From the NCBI GenBank assembly GCA_022605955.1, contig JAKCOZ010000008.1:18099583-18163582 (forward strand): a stretch of DNA of 64,000 bases, given 5' to 3'. The position numbers and the translations under genes are program-made. Positions 1-13,727 of the stretch are shown one piece after another. Under the pieces are notes generated by a model. It worked only from the letters and a program-made list of their open reading frames with translations, was not told where the DNA came from and did not search any database. Position 1 is the first letter of the stretch. Every line of letters starts with the position of its first letter. The DNA comes from Rallus limicola (taxonomy: Eukaryota; Chordata; Aves; Gruiformes; Rallidae).

Positions 1-3000
1 AAAAGTAATCCACCCTCACATTTTCACAGATCACAGTAAAACTAGCAAGATAACACCCCATAGATTTTTAATTGGCTGGCTCAGGGTTTTTTTGAGAAAC
101 CCTAACAGGAATAATAGTTACATTTGATTGCCATGCAAGCTGTAGTTGTCATAAAATTAATATGCTGTGTCATAATCAGCAGTTTCAAACAAGAGCCATG
201 ACTTAAAGCATGCCTGAATTCCTAAGGTCATGTGTCCTTAGAAAACTTTATTATAAACAGTGAACCTTTTCTATTCAAGTCCCTGAAAAAAATATTCTTT
301 TTATCAAAAAGTAACAGGTTTATATGACTATCTGCTGAATTTAAAAGGCAAATAGACTTGCTTTACTACTTCTGCATAGTATATTAACATCCTCCAACGG
401 AGTATAACATTGTCCTTCCTATATATGAGGATCTGCCCCTGAGTTCAACCTTCTAAAGCCTAGGAATTCAAGTGCCTACATGGCACATGGAAATAGAGAA
501 ACATGTTTCTATAACAACTACAACCGTTAAGCTGCTGTTCTAACTTGTGCTAACCAGGAGCTCTATCTGTGCATCATTATCATTAGCTTGTTTTCCAGTT
601 GAACCCACTTAATTTTTAGTAATTGTTCGGACACAGATTATCATAAGTAGTTATGTTTTACCTGTCAGTGAAATAAATGAGACCTCTTTATTTCCATGTA
701 AAGTTATGCTGTGCTTCCATAAACTAAGCCCAAAGTACACACAGGGGTTTATTCTATACGTTATTGGCATTCAGTTAAAATCTCTTTGATTTCAAAAATT
801 TGTTTCTTCTCTTTCTGCTTTGTAGGCAAAATGTAGTGAAAACAGTATTTTCTGACAAATAAACCTTTACTGAATTTGTAGTTTCATAAGTTTACAATTT
901 CCTTATTTATGGAAAACATGTAAGTACTATTATAAATTATTACTAAATCCTCTTAAGAAACCCACACTGACTCCCAACAAAAAGCTTTATAAAATAGCTA
1001 CATTATTCACAAAAAGTAAAAGAACAAAACCCACAAAAGCCCAAATAAAAGAGTGACACATTTGCATATATATTACAGATATTACATTCCATCAGAAGTA
1101 CTAAAATTGTGCTAACCTGAAAAGATCACTATTACCATGATAATCCTGGGTAACTACAGTCTGCATATGTCAGTGCCAACTAATTGGTGAACAACTTAGA
1201 GGGAACCTGGAGAGGTTTTTAGGCCTGGTCAGTCTCTACAGTGATGTTGAATCTTTTTGCACAGGCTACCAGTCAGATAATTTAGCTGCCTTACAGTGAC
1301 TGCAATTTCTGCCATTACATGGAAGAAGACACATCCTGAACCCAGAAAGGTGAAAGGGTGACAGGATCAGTTTTGTGTACTTTGTTCTAACACTCATCAG
1401 CTGCAATTGAAATTGAGGTCTAGCAATCACTTGGTTCTTCCTAAATAAACTATTGTTTTCTGAATATAATATATCCTCTTATAAAATCCTTAAATAACTC
1501 ATCTTTGCTACAAAACCAGCAATCCTGACCTAACTGTAACTCTGCTTACAGTTCTATGTAATCCTGTATATTGAATGAATTATCAAATATGGCTGTGAAT
1601 GAAATGAAATGCCAGACTTGAACTGATGCACAGAAGACAATTAAGATTGCTTATATACTACACCATAGGATTTGTCTAATATCATAGTAATTTCTTCCTT
1701 CATAACAAGTGCTCCACAAATGCCACAAAGCATCGAGTAGCTATTCTCCATCAGTTGTGTTTCAGTCAACATGTCCCTCAACACATGCCTTATATCTATC
1801 TAGTGGTGCGTATTTTATACACGCCAATCGGTTTGGTTGGTTGTTTTGGGGTTTGAGAGGAAAAGAGATCCTTTTCTGTTTTATAAATCCACTGGGCCGC
1901 TTAGGAAGTAAACAATGTGGGGAGGCTTGAGGACTCCAAGCAGTTTGCTCAAAGGCTAATTCCTACCATCCAATGAAAAACCAAGCATCATTTCTACAGC
2001 AGTGTCTGTCTCTCTGGATAATTACAAACAGTATTCAATGTGTCCTCAGTATCACTGTATCCATGAAGAATACAATGTCTGACACCTACTCCCTTTGTGC
2101 CAAATAGAACAGATGACTTGCGTATGCATTTCCAGCATCACTCATCTCAGATCTGTACACTCAATTACTACCAGCCTTGCAAAAATAACTGCTCCTTTGC
2201 TGTATAGTGATTCTTATTGGGTACATACAGTACCTTAACAAAATAATTCATAAAAGCCTTAATACTTATTACTCACAGGATAATTTGCAAAAAATAAATT
2301 CAAAGAATTTCATTAATTCTTAATAGTATTCGTAGCAGAAGTTTGAAGGGAATACTAAAGTTTTGTAAGTTGTAACAATTAATTACATACCAAGTAAAGA
2401 AGTTGATAGTTTTTGCTTTGTGACTATTGCATTTTTTACTATTAATTTCAAATCTAAGATGTGATCTTAGATTTCAGCTAAATTAATGTGTACTTGTTGC
2501 TTGATAACTCTACGTGACAGCTTGTATCATTCAAAATGTTTCACAATAGTTTTATTACAAGATAAAACATGTGGATTTTCTGATTTTTTCCTTTCTGCGT
2601 CCTTAGAATAAATGCAAAAATGAGAGTTTATGAGAGATGCAGCACAGGGTAAGGATGAGGTTGAGTATGATATCAGACTTGTCAAAGCATCAGTGGAAGG
2701 GTCACAAGAGTCATTTAAGCTCTTCTGCCTAAGTGCCTAATTCAAATTCTACTGCTCAGCTAAGTCAGAGTCTATTATTCCATTCATGTTTCTATGAATA
2801 TCACAGTCCCTTGTACATGATCATTTGGCTTCAAAGCTTTCCACTAAGGTGAAGAGAGGAAACGCACACCTGACCTGATGCTATTGCCATTTGTGGCTGA
2901 AAAAAATGCACTTCAAACCACTTATGATATGTGTATTTAACATTTCCTAACGCTGCTTTGCCATTTGCCATTTTTAGACATTAATCCACAACAATGGGAA

Positions 3001-5965
3001 TAGATTCTTTTAAATTATATTCCCCACTACTGGTAAAATAACCTAAACCCACAGGTTGACTGCTGTTGTCATCAATACATCAGTTCTATTCGCATCTGTA
3101 TACTGCCACAAGTGGACTGGTCAGAAACTTGAAGGTCAAAGAACATAGGGAAGCCCAGAGGACATATAATATCGTCTTCTATCCATGTTTTTAGGAATAT
3201 AAAAGATTACAGTCTGAAAAACATTATCTTGTTACTGAATTATGAACAGTTGCAAATATTCTAGATAAAATGCTGCACTCATGCAACTCATTTGCTTCTG
3301 AAATCAGTAATTGCAATGACAATTTATGATCTCTAATGAAAAGCAACTAATCCTTAAAATGATTTTTTAATGAAAAAAAAAATCAGTGTGCAGTACAGAC
3401 CTTTAGATCTGCTTCATTCTGCACACATCATTAAGGCCACAAGTTATATTCATGCTTTTTAGAGTGTTCAGTATATTTCACAAAAGTACAGGGACACTGT
3501 GGCTACACAGCCTTTTGACTAATAAAAGCCTCCAAGAGAAAAAAGCCAAGAAATGAGCTATGATAAACATTTTATTTCCTAGATGTGATACAAACTCTGA
3601 ATTCATCCCAAAATAGCCAAAATGTTGACCTTTGCAACTGGATTCTATCTTACATTTTATAGTTACTGCTCTGTCCCTCCCCATAAAACAGGTGGTAACA
3701 AAACATCACACACATATTCAGAGTGGTTATGGTACAAATATAACATATGAGAGTAAACAGCCCTCACACATCTGTCTTAGCACTTGGGACTTTATCAGAA
3801 AGTAGGAGTGGGAGCAGAAGTTTATACTGTTCTACCACGTAAACACACATCCTCCATAAAGTCATTGCACACCATCTCATTTTATGTAATGATTTCATTT
3901 TCTGGAAGTATTTGTGCAAAAGATAACTCAAAGACCTTGCATCAATCATACAATGTGTCAGCATTGTGTGTTTCATCCATTTTGAAAGCTGCACTACCAA
4001 GATGAAGAATCTCTTATTAGAAAGCTTTATGGCTCCACTGTTAGGAATGAGTTAGAATAAAATTTCACACATAAAGCTCACAGTCACATTTTTCTTATAC
4101 CAAAATTTAATTTAAGAGGGATAAGATGTTGCATTTTAATAAAACATCTCAGATTTCAAGTATATTCTTATTGCTCTCAAGGGAAAATGGAACAAATTGT
4201 ATTTTATGTCCACTGAAATTCTCTTGCTGATGCTTTAAGAAATTTTCTGGGTTTGTTTGAGTGCCACAGTATTTACATTTTCAAATTACCTGCCAATCTA
4301 TATTCTCAGCAGTTACTCTTGTTGTGATTAGTTTGGTTTTTTTTACCATATGTTTACTATTACTCAATTGTTAAAGGTACTTTGAAATGCATTCTATGAC
4401 TGAGCATCTAATCCAGGAATAAGTTACATGTTGATATATTTCTAGATCACGTTCTCAGGGAAAAAATAGATCATTGATTATTTTACTTTCCACACTGTAT
4501 AGTTATTATGTGGCTCAGTTTAGCCTTAGATTTCATAACTGGTTTTGTAGAGAGAAAGTATTTGTATGCAGAAGGTCTACTGGATTAACAAATGTGTTTT
4601 TCTGATAGGGAATACCTTCAACCTCACTTCCTGACTTCCAGTTATGAACCAGGAACTGGGTGTGATAAAACAGGATTAACACTATTTAATTGAAACCCTA
4701 AATTCCAGGATACATTTCAGTGCATGAGACAAAATGACAGGTCATTCTTCTGTCCTATTTTTTTTCCATTCAGGAATGGCAGAGATATAAGAACATGTAC
4801 TTGGCACAGAGCTAAAAGGGTTCCATACACATAACAGTGAAAAAAAGTCATAACTCTCTGCAGGTAAGCTATATTTCCAAAGCCTCCTTAGGTACAGCAT
4901 CCTGAACATCTCAGTAATGAGAAAGTTCATTATTTGGATTGTCCATCTTGAAAACACAGGAGGAAGAAAGGGAGGATTAGGAAAAAAAGCCCAAGCACCT
5001 GTATAATAGACAGCTGTAATCCCATCTTTACTTATTGCAAGGTCTCACATATGTTATTGTACCAAATTCTCCTTTCCCTTGACAGTTCCTTATGCCATTG
5101 CAATTCACCTCCAAATGATATGGTCCAGATATTTTAGCAATTTCAGGTAAATTGTGAAAGTGCACCTGTCTGACAAAGTTCTCTGTATAATTGTTCCTAA
5201 TTCATACATTAAAGAAGGTTCACGGGGATGGAAATAAGCTAATTTTGTGTCAATGTTAAGAGAAACAAAACTCTTCTAAGTAATTGCACAGCTTTTTTGA
5301 GTACAATTTAATGGTGCTTATGTAAAAGATATGCCTTGTTAAACAGATTCTTTTCAATAAGTACAGGAGTGTGTTATCACTCCAGTTTAAACAAAAGAGG
5401 TGAGATGTACTGCCACATCAGTAACCGTGTGAAAAACCTTCTAGGTCATGATCCAAAACTTACTTAATTTAACAGGAGGGCTTCCTGGTGCTCAGCTGCA
5501 AAAATATGTGCACATCTGCATTTTGACACCAACTCAGTGTCTCAGTGAGTGACTGTTTTGTTATTGGTGTTCCATTTGCAACTGCATGCATTTAAAGACT
5601 ATATTAATATGGAAGTTAGGATGCCCTTCAATATATTGGAGAAAGCTGCTGAACCTAGAACTTATGCTGAACTAAATATGGCAGTTTATGACTGTTCACC
5701 AAACTTAAAGGTGCCCAATTAAATACTTTAGTGCGCCTGATTAACTGGCATGCTTGCAGCATAAAATATGTGTCACACTTAAGTAAAAGAAAAAATTCTA
5801 CCATGTTTGATAAGGTGGTTTGACTATTGTCCTCAGTGAAGAACACACATATACTAACAATCTCCCATGGTAGAATTCCAGTACTGCTGAAGGGTAGCCG
5901 GAGGTGAGAGAAGCGCATCCCTTACTAGAGGGCCTAGTAGAAAGTATATTACAGCCTAGCTGTAA
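1..5965. other. Upstream noncoding DNA, no gene seen
   Basis: AT-rich sequence with only short, unrelated ORFs below 90 codons on both strands and no recognisable domain. It is either intergenic or part of a long 5' intron of the + strand gene whose first coding exon lies near 28.5 kb. The only ordered structure I noticed is a perfect inverted repeat at 2450-2474. Confidence 0.6.
2450..2474. repeat. Perfect inverted repeat, 11-bp arms, 3-nt loop
   Basis: The arm aaatctaagat at 2450-2460 and its exact reverse complement atcttagattt at 2464-2474 flank the loop gtg. It is too short for a microRNA precursor, and nothing around it suggests a function. Confidence 0.9.
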
Positions 5966-6190
5966 ATCATGGAATCATAGAATATCCTGAGTTGGAAGGG
6001 ACCCATAAGGATCATTGAGTCCAAATCCTGGCTCCCTAGAGGGTCAGCCAAGTTAGAGCATGTGACTGAATGCATTGTCCAGACACTTCTTGAACTCAGT
6101 CAAGATTGGTGCTGTGACCACTTCCCTGGGGAGCCTTACTTGGGGAACCACTCTCTCATGAAAGAGCCTCTTCCTGATATCCACTAATAT
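5966..6190 (-). mobile_element. CR1 LINE fragment, 3' end, minus strand
   Basis: It begins with the reverse-complemented CR1 tail (atcatggaatcatagaat, then a 'ttggaagggacc'-like block). It continues through the familiar segment about 'gagtccaa', 'cttgaactc' and 'ccactctctcatgaaagagcctcttcctgatatcc'. This is the 5'-truncated, 3'-anchored form typical of dead avian CR1 copies. It has no coding capacity, and the many mismatches suggest an old insertion. Confidence 0.93.
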
Positions 6191-9100
6191 TACTGCATGG
6201 CTAAGTGGTACACTAAACTTTTAGAAACATTTCAAATTGGACAGACTGAAGAAATTAATAGAACATTTAAAAAGAAGATACCCAGCAGGAAACACTTGAA
6301 AGAAAGCAACATGAACAGAAAGAATATTACAAAGATACAGCAGAAGAGCTTTACAGAAATACACCATATGCAGATGAAACATTGATTTCAGTCTGCCAGA
6401 CAAAAAAAGGAAATAAATTGTATCAGGAAACGTATACAGAGATCAAGTTGATAGAAACGGATGGACATTAAGCAATTAACTGTAGAGATCAGATTTGTAT
6501 GTTGCGGTCTCTTACCCAAAATCTACATTCTGTAGATTCAAGGAAGTTGAATAAAATGCTTTGTGAGCTGCTGAAAAGGAAAGAGTAGCACAAGAGCACT
6601 TAGGAGATGCACAGATGACAACAATGCCACATGAGCATGAGAAGTCACTGGTTCATTGCCTGCACTAGAACACTACTTGGTTTGTCTAATGGAAAATCCA
6701 GTGGAAATTAAGTATTGTGGAGCAGGTTAAGTTCCAATCACAATTATTTTGTTTGTCATTCAACTTATGGTAACTCAGAAAACCAGTATCTAAGTTAGAC
6801 TAAGTATGTATGAACAGCAAATCAAGGGCATTACTGTGTCTACAGAAAGGAAACAGTCCTTGCAAACAGAAGGAGGAAAGTATTAAATAATTCATATAGC
6901 TGAGCACTTTGCAAAAAAATGCTCACTGTGAATTGCATATGGATAGCTGGGTTTATGACTGGAAAACTGATCTTGAAACTCCAGAAAAAATTTTTCATGT
7001 CATTAATTTTAAATTCAAAGCAATATTGAAAAGAATTGTATGAAGATCAATAAATAACTATAATTATTGAGGAAAACTATGAATAAAACATTAAATTGCA
7101 GGCTGTAAGCCTCTAGGCGCTTTGCACCATTAAATATATTTCTATTTTTATATCTCAACTCTCTCTGAAAAAAGGAAGAAAATGAAGAACTTTACAAGAA
7201 AATGATGATTCTTTTACTGAAAGAAAAAGAACCTTGAACACCTACTTTGTTATGAATAAAAATTGCATTGAACTGAAAGTCAGCTTCCAATACCATGTTA
7301 TTTAAGTAAAAAAGAGCAGGAATTTGTACAACAAGAAAGAAATTGCAGGGTAGACTATTTCCAATAAAGCATGTATATTTTTGGGCACAATACATACATT
7401 CTGATGTACCAAGTTTTCTGAACATCAATGTACAAAATTGTATCTCAAGAATGTAAAAACTATTCCTAGAGATTCAACTGAAGCAACAATTACTTTCTCT
7501 TCTTTCTGGAAGCTCAAGGTCCCTGAAAATTTACATTGAAGGTCTCTCTGATTTCTAGATTAATTACATGAGAAAACTGTGAACTTTTGATGCCTTCCAT
7601 TTTACAGTTACTGTGCAGAACAAATAACTAAAAGGTTTTTCCATAAGAATAAGCACTGTATATAATCTAAAATAAATTGTTACTGAATTTTGTATATTTG
7701 GGGTGTAAAATGTTTTTAAACTATATATATGATTTTGTGTAATTTCATTACATAATGACATTGCTTCAATGAACATGATGTCAGTGCAGGACTTCTGTTA
7801 CAAAGGTATGTGCCGTAAACTGCATTAATCACAGAACTACTTCTGCTTCATAACCTAAACAATGTTTCATTTCTCTGTAATGGTTCTGTGCAAAGATTTA
7901 TACTTACCTCATTTGTTACTTCCTGTTTCTTGTTAAAGGCTGATAACATCTTTATGCCTTTTAGAGTTGTGAACTCATTCATTTTTAACTTAGTAAGTAA
8001 TTTCCTTCCATTCAGTATGCCTTTTTTCAAACATTTACTGTGCAAGTATTTAGTATGTGTCATTGCAAATTCCTAACAGGCAGTCTGCATCAACAGCCTT
8101 ACATTGCCCTAATTACTAATGTCCAAGCATTGGTCAAATCCTTCTAAAGACCACTAGGCCACACATGCTTCAGTGTGACCTTGATATTGTGCAGTGATCA
8201 GCTCTCTTCCTCTAGACATAATAAAATAATCCTTTCCTTGGTTTTTTAATATAAATACAGTTCTATAGATGAATAAGACATGCATTTAAAAATCAAGTAG
8301 AAAGGTAGTAAGTCTAAAACATGCACACCACACTACTATATTTACTATTAATTATTGTGAGATCTAGGTATGTGGTCTAATTTTCAGCTTCATGAGCCCT
8401 TCTCTCCCAGATCAAGTCTCTTTCATCATTTTAGCAAGCTCTATCCTGATGCAGGACACTGAAGTTTCCTCACACTCTACCTATTCCACAAAATTCAGAA
8501 ACCCTTTTTCTGATTTATTGTCCATATTTATTCTTGACCAATTAAAACAAATGTAACAACACATCAAGGTCTCATTCCACATCTGTCAAAGCTAATGATT
8601 ACCCCTACACTGAATTTAGTAGACTCCCTAATTGGTGATAACTGACAAAGGAAGCTACAGGTTTTGTTTCACAAATAAGACATTCTTCTGTGTTTGTTTA
8701 TTGAAAGTTTACTGCACTGTTAGTGAACCAAAAATACTGACTGGATGGCATAAAAACAAAAATAGTCATACTTTCAAAGGCCAGTTACAGGCAATATACT
8801 TGTAAGGATCATCAGACCAAGCCAGAAATATTTAAGTTCAGCCTTGAAATAGAAAATGGATATTAAAACCATTGATCACTGAACCCCTTCATGCATGAAT
8901 CACTTCATGCACAGCACACATTACATGCATTCCCAAAATGCAATGAGTAAAGTCATACTGAAAAAAACCCACCATTTGCCAAAAGAAGAGAGCAGGAGAG
9001 ATCCAGAATACTGACAAATCCTAGAACTGTTCTGGATCAAATGAAAGATCTATCAAGTTTATTTTTCTGCTTCACACAGTGGCCAAGAGATTACTAAGGA

Positions 9101-9500
9101 AGACTGGAGAGGAGAGAAAACAGTCTTTAAAGATATTTTTTTTATAGTCTCAGCAAGAACTGAGCCTGTTCAACTAAGGATTTATTCCACTGCTTAAATA
9201 CTGGAAATAATTTTCTGAGATATACGTTATAATACACAGATTAAAATGTAACACTGGAATCTGAAGGCAGTATCTAGCCAATGGAAAATAATAGGTTGGA
9301 GGTTTAGACAGAACTTTTATGCAGAGACGATCAACAACTGAAAAAATACAAGAGGGAGAAAGACAAAAACTATACTAAATTTTGTTAGTATGTTTTTCAA
9401 TTGCAGTTTGTTGTAGCAGACTAAGATTTTAAAGATTCCATAGGTGTGGCTAAATAACTCCAAAATACAAAACACCTGGTAGTATAGCAGTGTTTATAAA

Positions 9501-9532
9501 TGTAGGTAGTAACTTAGCTGTTACTACCTACA
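9501..9532. repeat. Perfect inverted repeat, 13-bp arms, 6-nt loop
   Basis: Arm tgtaggtagtaac at 9501-9513, loop ttagct, and exact complement gttactacctaca at 9520-9532. Pairing does not extend beyond the arms, so the stem is shorter than a normal microRNA precursor. It is among the strongest cruciform-capable sites in the window. Confidence 0.9.
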
Positions 9533-10120
9533 GAAGTGATAGGTTTATAACTGAGCCAATGCCAAACACTGAATAGTGCTAGAAAGAAAATGCATTGTCT
9601 AATTAAAGGGACCGTTAGGCTTTAAGAACTTATCTTAAAATACAATAGAAACAAAAGAGATGATCCCTGTTATGCTGAACCTATGTCCACATAATAGACA
9701 TTTTTAAAATTAATATTTTAACATTAATTTAAATATTTGAATATTTTTGTATTAAAATATCACCATTAATCACATAACACATCAACAGTATTAGAAAAAT
9801 TGAAGACCAGTCTATTCAGCAACAGCAAGAAATATTTAAATTGTTGATATAACACGGAAGATAGGATGAACTTGTGTTTCAGTAATAAGAGGAAAGCAAC
9901 TACAAACAAGAACCAATTTTAGGTTGAATGGATATGCAAACATCTTGCACATCTCATTTTTATAGAAGATGTAAAGAGAAAAGCTAATGATCCCCTTTCC
10001 TTCAGATTTTTATGCATGGTACTTTCAAGTTGACTTAGTGTGCCCCAGCTTCTATTATTAATGAATGAGTATGGGAATCCTATGCATTAAAATATTTCAA
10101 CAGTAGTTTTAGAAACTGCA

Positions 10121-10164
10121 TTCTAGAATCAGCTTTTCTCTCTTCTAGACTCAGCTTTTCTCTG
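10121..10164. repeat. 22-bp tandem duplication, two copies
   Basis: Copies at 10121-10142 and 10143-10164 share the core ttctaga(a/c)tcagcttttctct and differ at two positions. They make a pyrimidine-rich stretch just upstream of the possible splice acceptor at 10186-10187. Confidence 0.88.
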
Positions 10165-10187
10165 ATAAATGTCTTTGTTCTTTACAG

Positions 10188-10250
10188 GTGAGTTCCAATG
10201 TGATGTGCCCCTAGTGTATAACTCCTGCTGTAAAACCACAGTGAGAATGG
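10188..10250 (+). other. Candidate noncoding exon (splice-site pair only)
   Basis: A pyrimidine-rich tract ending gtctttgttctttacag precedes 10188, and a strong donor-like gtgagt starts at 10251, bounding 63 nt. One frame is open throughout, but joining it to the first coding XIRP2 exon would run into TGA. If spliced it would therefore be 5' UTR rather than protein. No conservation or transcript evidence is available, so a chance pairing of signals is quite possible. Confidence 0.2.
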
Positions 10251-10684
10251 GTGAGTCATGATGCCTTCATTGCTCCCTAATCCTATTATCCATCTATATC
10301 TCCTCTACCTATCTAAATAGCTTTATTACCCTCCTGATAGATTCAGTCAGAAGCAGGAAATCAGCTTAGAGATCAGCACAACTGTAATATAATTTATCAG
10401 CTACATAAATTATTGGTTACCCTGATTATAGTGACTCATGAAATTTGCCAAATAATAACTTCTTATCTTGGTGAAATTTAAGCAGATAAGTGGAAAAAAT
10501 ACAAATTTATACTACTTCCTCCATGAATTTCCCCATGTATTTCCTATAAATACATCACATCACCTGTTATTCTTTGGTTTTTTTCCAATTGCCTAAAAAG
10601 TTCTGCTTTTATAGCATAAAACATACAGGCACACATGCCTATAGATACATACATGTACATGCACATCAAATGTTCATTTTATTT

Positions 10685-10700
10685 ACATGAATATTCATGT
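10685..10700. repeat. 16-bp perfect palindrome
   Basis: acatgaatattcatgt is identical to its reverse complement and has no spacer. No known binding site is implied. Confidence 0.9.
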
Positions 10701-10796
10701 GAGTTCTTCTCATACACCGAGATAAATGCACAGCACTAAACTTTCAGCACCCTGTTTTGTCAGATCCATCTTGTTCTTGCAGAGGTCAGACAGAGA

Positions 10797-10900
10797 AATC
10801 CTGGAGAAAAGGGGGCTCAGGGGAGACCTCATCACTCTTTATGACTATCTGAAAGGATGTTGTAGATAGGTGACTGCATTTTCCAACCTAAGTGATTCCA
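10797..10900 (+). mobile_element. CR1 LINE remnant, plus strand, internally deleted
   Basis: The segment 'atcctggagaaaagggggctcaggggagacctcatcac' followed by 'ctgaaaggatgttgtag' is the CR1 coding 3' part in plus orientation. The sequence then jumps to a 'ttccaacctaagtgattcca' 3'-tail motif, so the middle of the usual 3' region is missing. It directly abuts a minus-strand CR1 copy, giving a tail-to-tail pair. Confidence 0.75.
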
Positions 10901-11532
10901 CAGGATTTGAGAATACCAAGTCCAACCATTAACCTACCACTGCCAAGCCAGCACAAAATCACATCCCTAACCATCACATCTACACATCTTTTGAATACCT
11001 CCAGGGACAGTGACTCAGCTGCTTCTCTTGGAACCCTGTTCCAATGCCTGAAACCCTTTGGTGCAGACATTTTTCCTAATACCTAACCTAAATCTCTCAT
11101 GGTGCAACTTGAGGCCATTTCTTCTTGTCCTGTGGCTTGTTACTTACAAGAAGAGACCAACACCCACCTGGCTACAATCTCCTTTCAGGTAGTTTTAGGG
11201 AACAACAAGGTCTCCCCTCAGCTTCCTTTTCTCCAGGCTAAACAACCCCAGATCTTCAGAAGACTTGTGCTCTAGACACTTCACTACCTTTGTTGCCCTT
11301 CTTTGGACACAGTCCAGCACCTCAGTGTCTGTCTTGCAACGAGGGGCCCAAAACTGAACACAGTACTCAAGGTGCGACCTCACCAGTGCCATATGCAGAT
11401 TTCCCAAGTCCTGATGACCACATTGCTCCTGATACAAGACAGGATTCTGTTGACCTTCTTGGCCACCTGGGCACACTGCTGGATCATATTCAGCCATCTG
11501 TTGACCAATACCCCCAAGTCTTTTTCAACTGC
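10901..11532 (-). mobile_element. CR1 LINE fragment with reverse-transcriptase 3' coding remnant, minus strand
   Basis: About 630 bp of CR1 read on the minus strand. From its 3' end inward it runs 'gtccaaccattaacct', 'ccttctttggacacagtccagcac' and 'gccacctgggcacactgctgg'. The minus-strand ORF at 11195-11497 retains the end of the CR1 ORF2 protein ([40 protein letters not shown]). It is truncated and dead: there is no upstream catalytic RT core or endonuclease. It is the longest CR1 copy in the window. Confidence 0.95.
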
Positions 11533-13727
11533 AAAATTTTATTTATCCTGACCCAACAATCAAAGAAGAATTAAGCTAGTTATGCAAGACCTTTCAGTTT
11601 CTGAGGAGTAACTGAAGGACCAACCACATGCTAAAAAAAAACAATACTTGGATTTTAATAATTAGCACCAAGATATAGGGAACCCACAATGAATTCTCCA
11701 TACACAAAATAACTGCAGTCTGCTGTGTGCCTATAAAAAAGTATCCTAACCAGAAAAGTGACAAATTTCAGAACGCCACCTCTTGTCCTTGCTTTCAGAA
11801 TGCACATTTAGTTCCTGTTTCAGGTTTGAGATAATTGAAGAATTGCTGTGCAATTATTAGTTATAGAAGTAGAAAAAGAAGAGGAACAAGTGAAAAAAGG
11901 GATGGCAAACAGAAGCTGATTCACAGACAGGTCATCATGTTCAGTACTTCTTGCTTACTATCACTCCCTTGACAGTGGAAATACTTTGTATACTAACTTC
12001 TAATTAGCATCAGTAAAAGCATAGCATTAATTCCCAAAGGTCTTTTAGACATTCAAAGAGAGCAGGCAACTGATCACATGAACAGCAGCAGACAATATAT
12101 TAGTAAATCAGCAGATCTCCAAGTATTTCCAGGAATACCAAGTGACACTTGGCAAGTGACATGTTATCTAGCTTCACAATATACATCTTACTGATGTTTT
12201 TGCATTTCCAAGACCTGGCAACATTTCACTCATATAAATAGTATTTTCAGATTTAATAGATTCTTACGGTGCTTCTACTACAGCCAACTTAAACCACCTT
12301 TGATCTTCAATATACCTCAGCTGTCCAAGAACATTTCCACTGTATCTAATAAAAATAGCTTTAATTTTCATAATCATCCCTTTGATATTGAAGTAGTACC
12401 CGCTTACAATAAATGAACACTGGAGCTCAAAACATCCTTAAATACAGTAGAATCCAATATCATGTGCATATTTTCTCATATGACATGAAGGCAATTGGCA
12501 CTGAGTTTACAGAACACTGCACCTAATGGAAAAGCTGTTGTTGCTCATGAAATAGTTAAATAAAAAGCCTTGGCCAGATGGCTGGAGAACAGGTTCACTA
12601 AGGCCATTTAGATCAGATAGTGTGGTGGTCTCAAATAATGTAAAAATGATTCTTGATAACCACCATGCAGATAGTCCTCTTTCTCTCTTGGGATTCAAAA
12701 GGATAAGGAAAAATAATATAACTTGCAGCAGCCTTCAGATGTCTACAAAACACACCCGAGCAGAGAGAATAGGAGGAGGAATAGGCAATCCCTTGCAGTC
12801 ACAGAAGTGGTCTTCATCACTCCCATTTTTGCTGATAGCCCGAATACCAGAATGGGTAGGGATCAAGAAGAAGAGCTGTGGCATAAAAGTCTTTGATCCT
12901 CTTTTCATACTAGGAATCTAAACTGATAGTCAGAACAGTAATGCTACTAAGTTGGAGGAACTACAGAGGCATCACATCAGACAGTCAAAGTAAATCCAAC
13001 TATGTTTTGACACACTGCATAAATTATGTCCTCTTATGTACTACCACAGAAGGATGATAAAGAAAAACATGTTAAACCTGAAGCCAAGTCTCTAATTTGG
13101 CATATTCACCAGGGAGATGAGTGAAATCTCCACAGTGATCCAGATGTTCACTTGACACTTCTAAGGTAAATTCCTGAACTTCAGTTCAATTCAGGTCTTT
13201 GTCACTGCAAGCCTGGACGTTGCTCTAGTAAACAGCAGTTTCCGAGATAATTAAACTTAAAGCTCAGAAAACCAATAGTCTTAGTCAGAAATTTGGTCCA
13301 ACAAATAAACTGGTATATTCCTCTAAAGGCAACCATATGCTCAGCCTGACAACCCCACCAATGAATTTGTCAATAACTCATAAAGTGTTACACAGTATTA
13401 AGCAATCTGCTGGTACTCTGGCAATAAAGTTGTGTTGGATCAGCTCTTTTCTGTACATGCCTGGATTTGCTTTCAAAATAGCACAGAATGCATCAAATAC
13501 ATACAAGTATAAAAAACTCAGTGTCTCCAGTTTGCCTGTATCTCTTTGTGCTGCCCTAGCCACATGGAGACCAAAAACCAACTCAATTTCCCCAGCTGAG
13601 ACCTTCCTTCTGACTGCAGTCCTGGTACAGAGCCCTTCTGGCAGACACAAAGCTGGCACTTTCCCTCCAGCTCCCGTACAGGAAACACAAGGGGCTCTGC
13701 TGGGCTTTCTTCTCTGTCGGCAAGCAG

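Larger units (their letters stand above)
6191..10796. other. Noncoding DNA with small tandem and inverted repeats
   Basis: No gene is supported here; ORFs are all under 80 codons and show no family motif. Local structures are a perfect hairpin at 9501-9532, a two-copy 22-bp tandem repeat at 10121-10164, a splice-bounded segment at 10188-10250 that could be a noncoding exon, and a 16-bp perfect palindrome at 10685-10700. Confidence 0.6.

Noticed and set aside
11195..11497. 100-codon ORF resembling a reverse-transcriptase end
   Set aside because: This is the 3' coding remnant of a CR1 element, annotated as a mobile element and not as a host gene.
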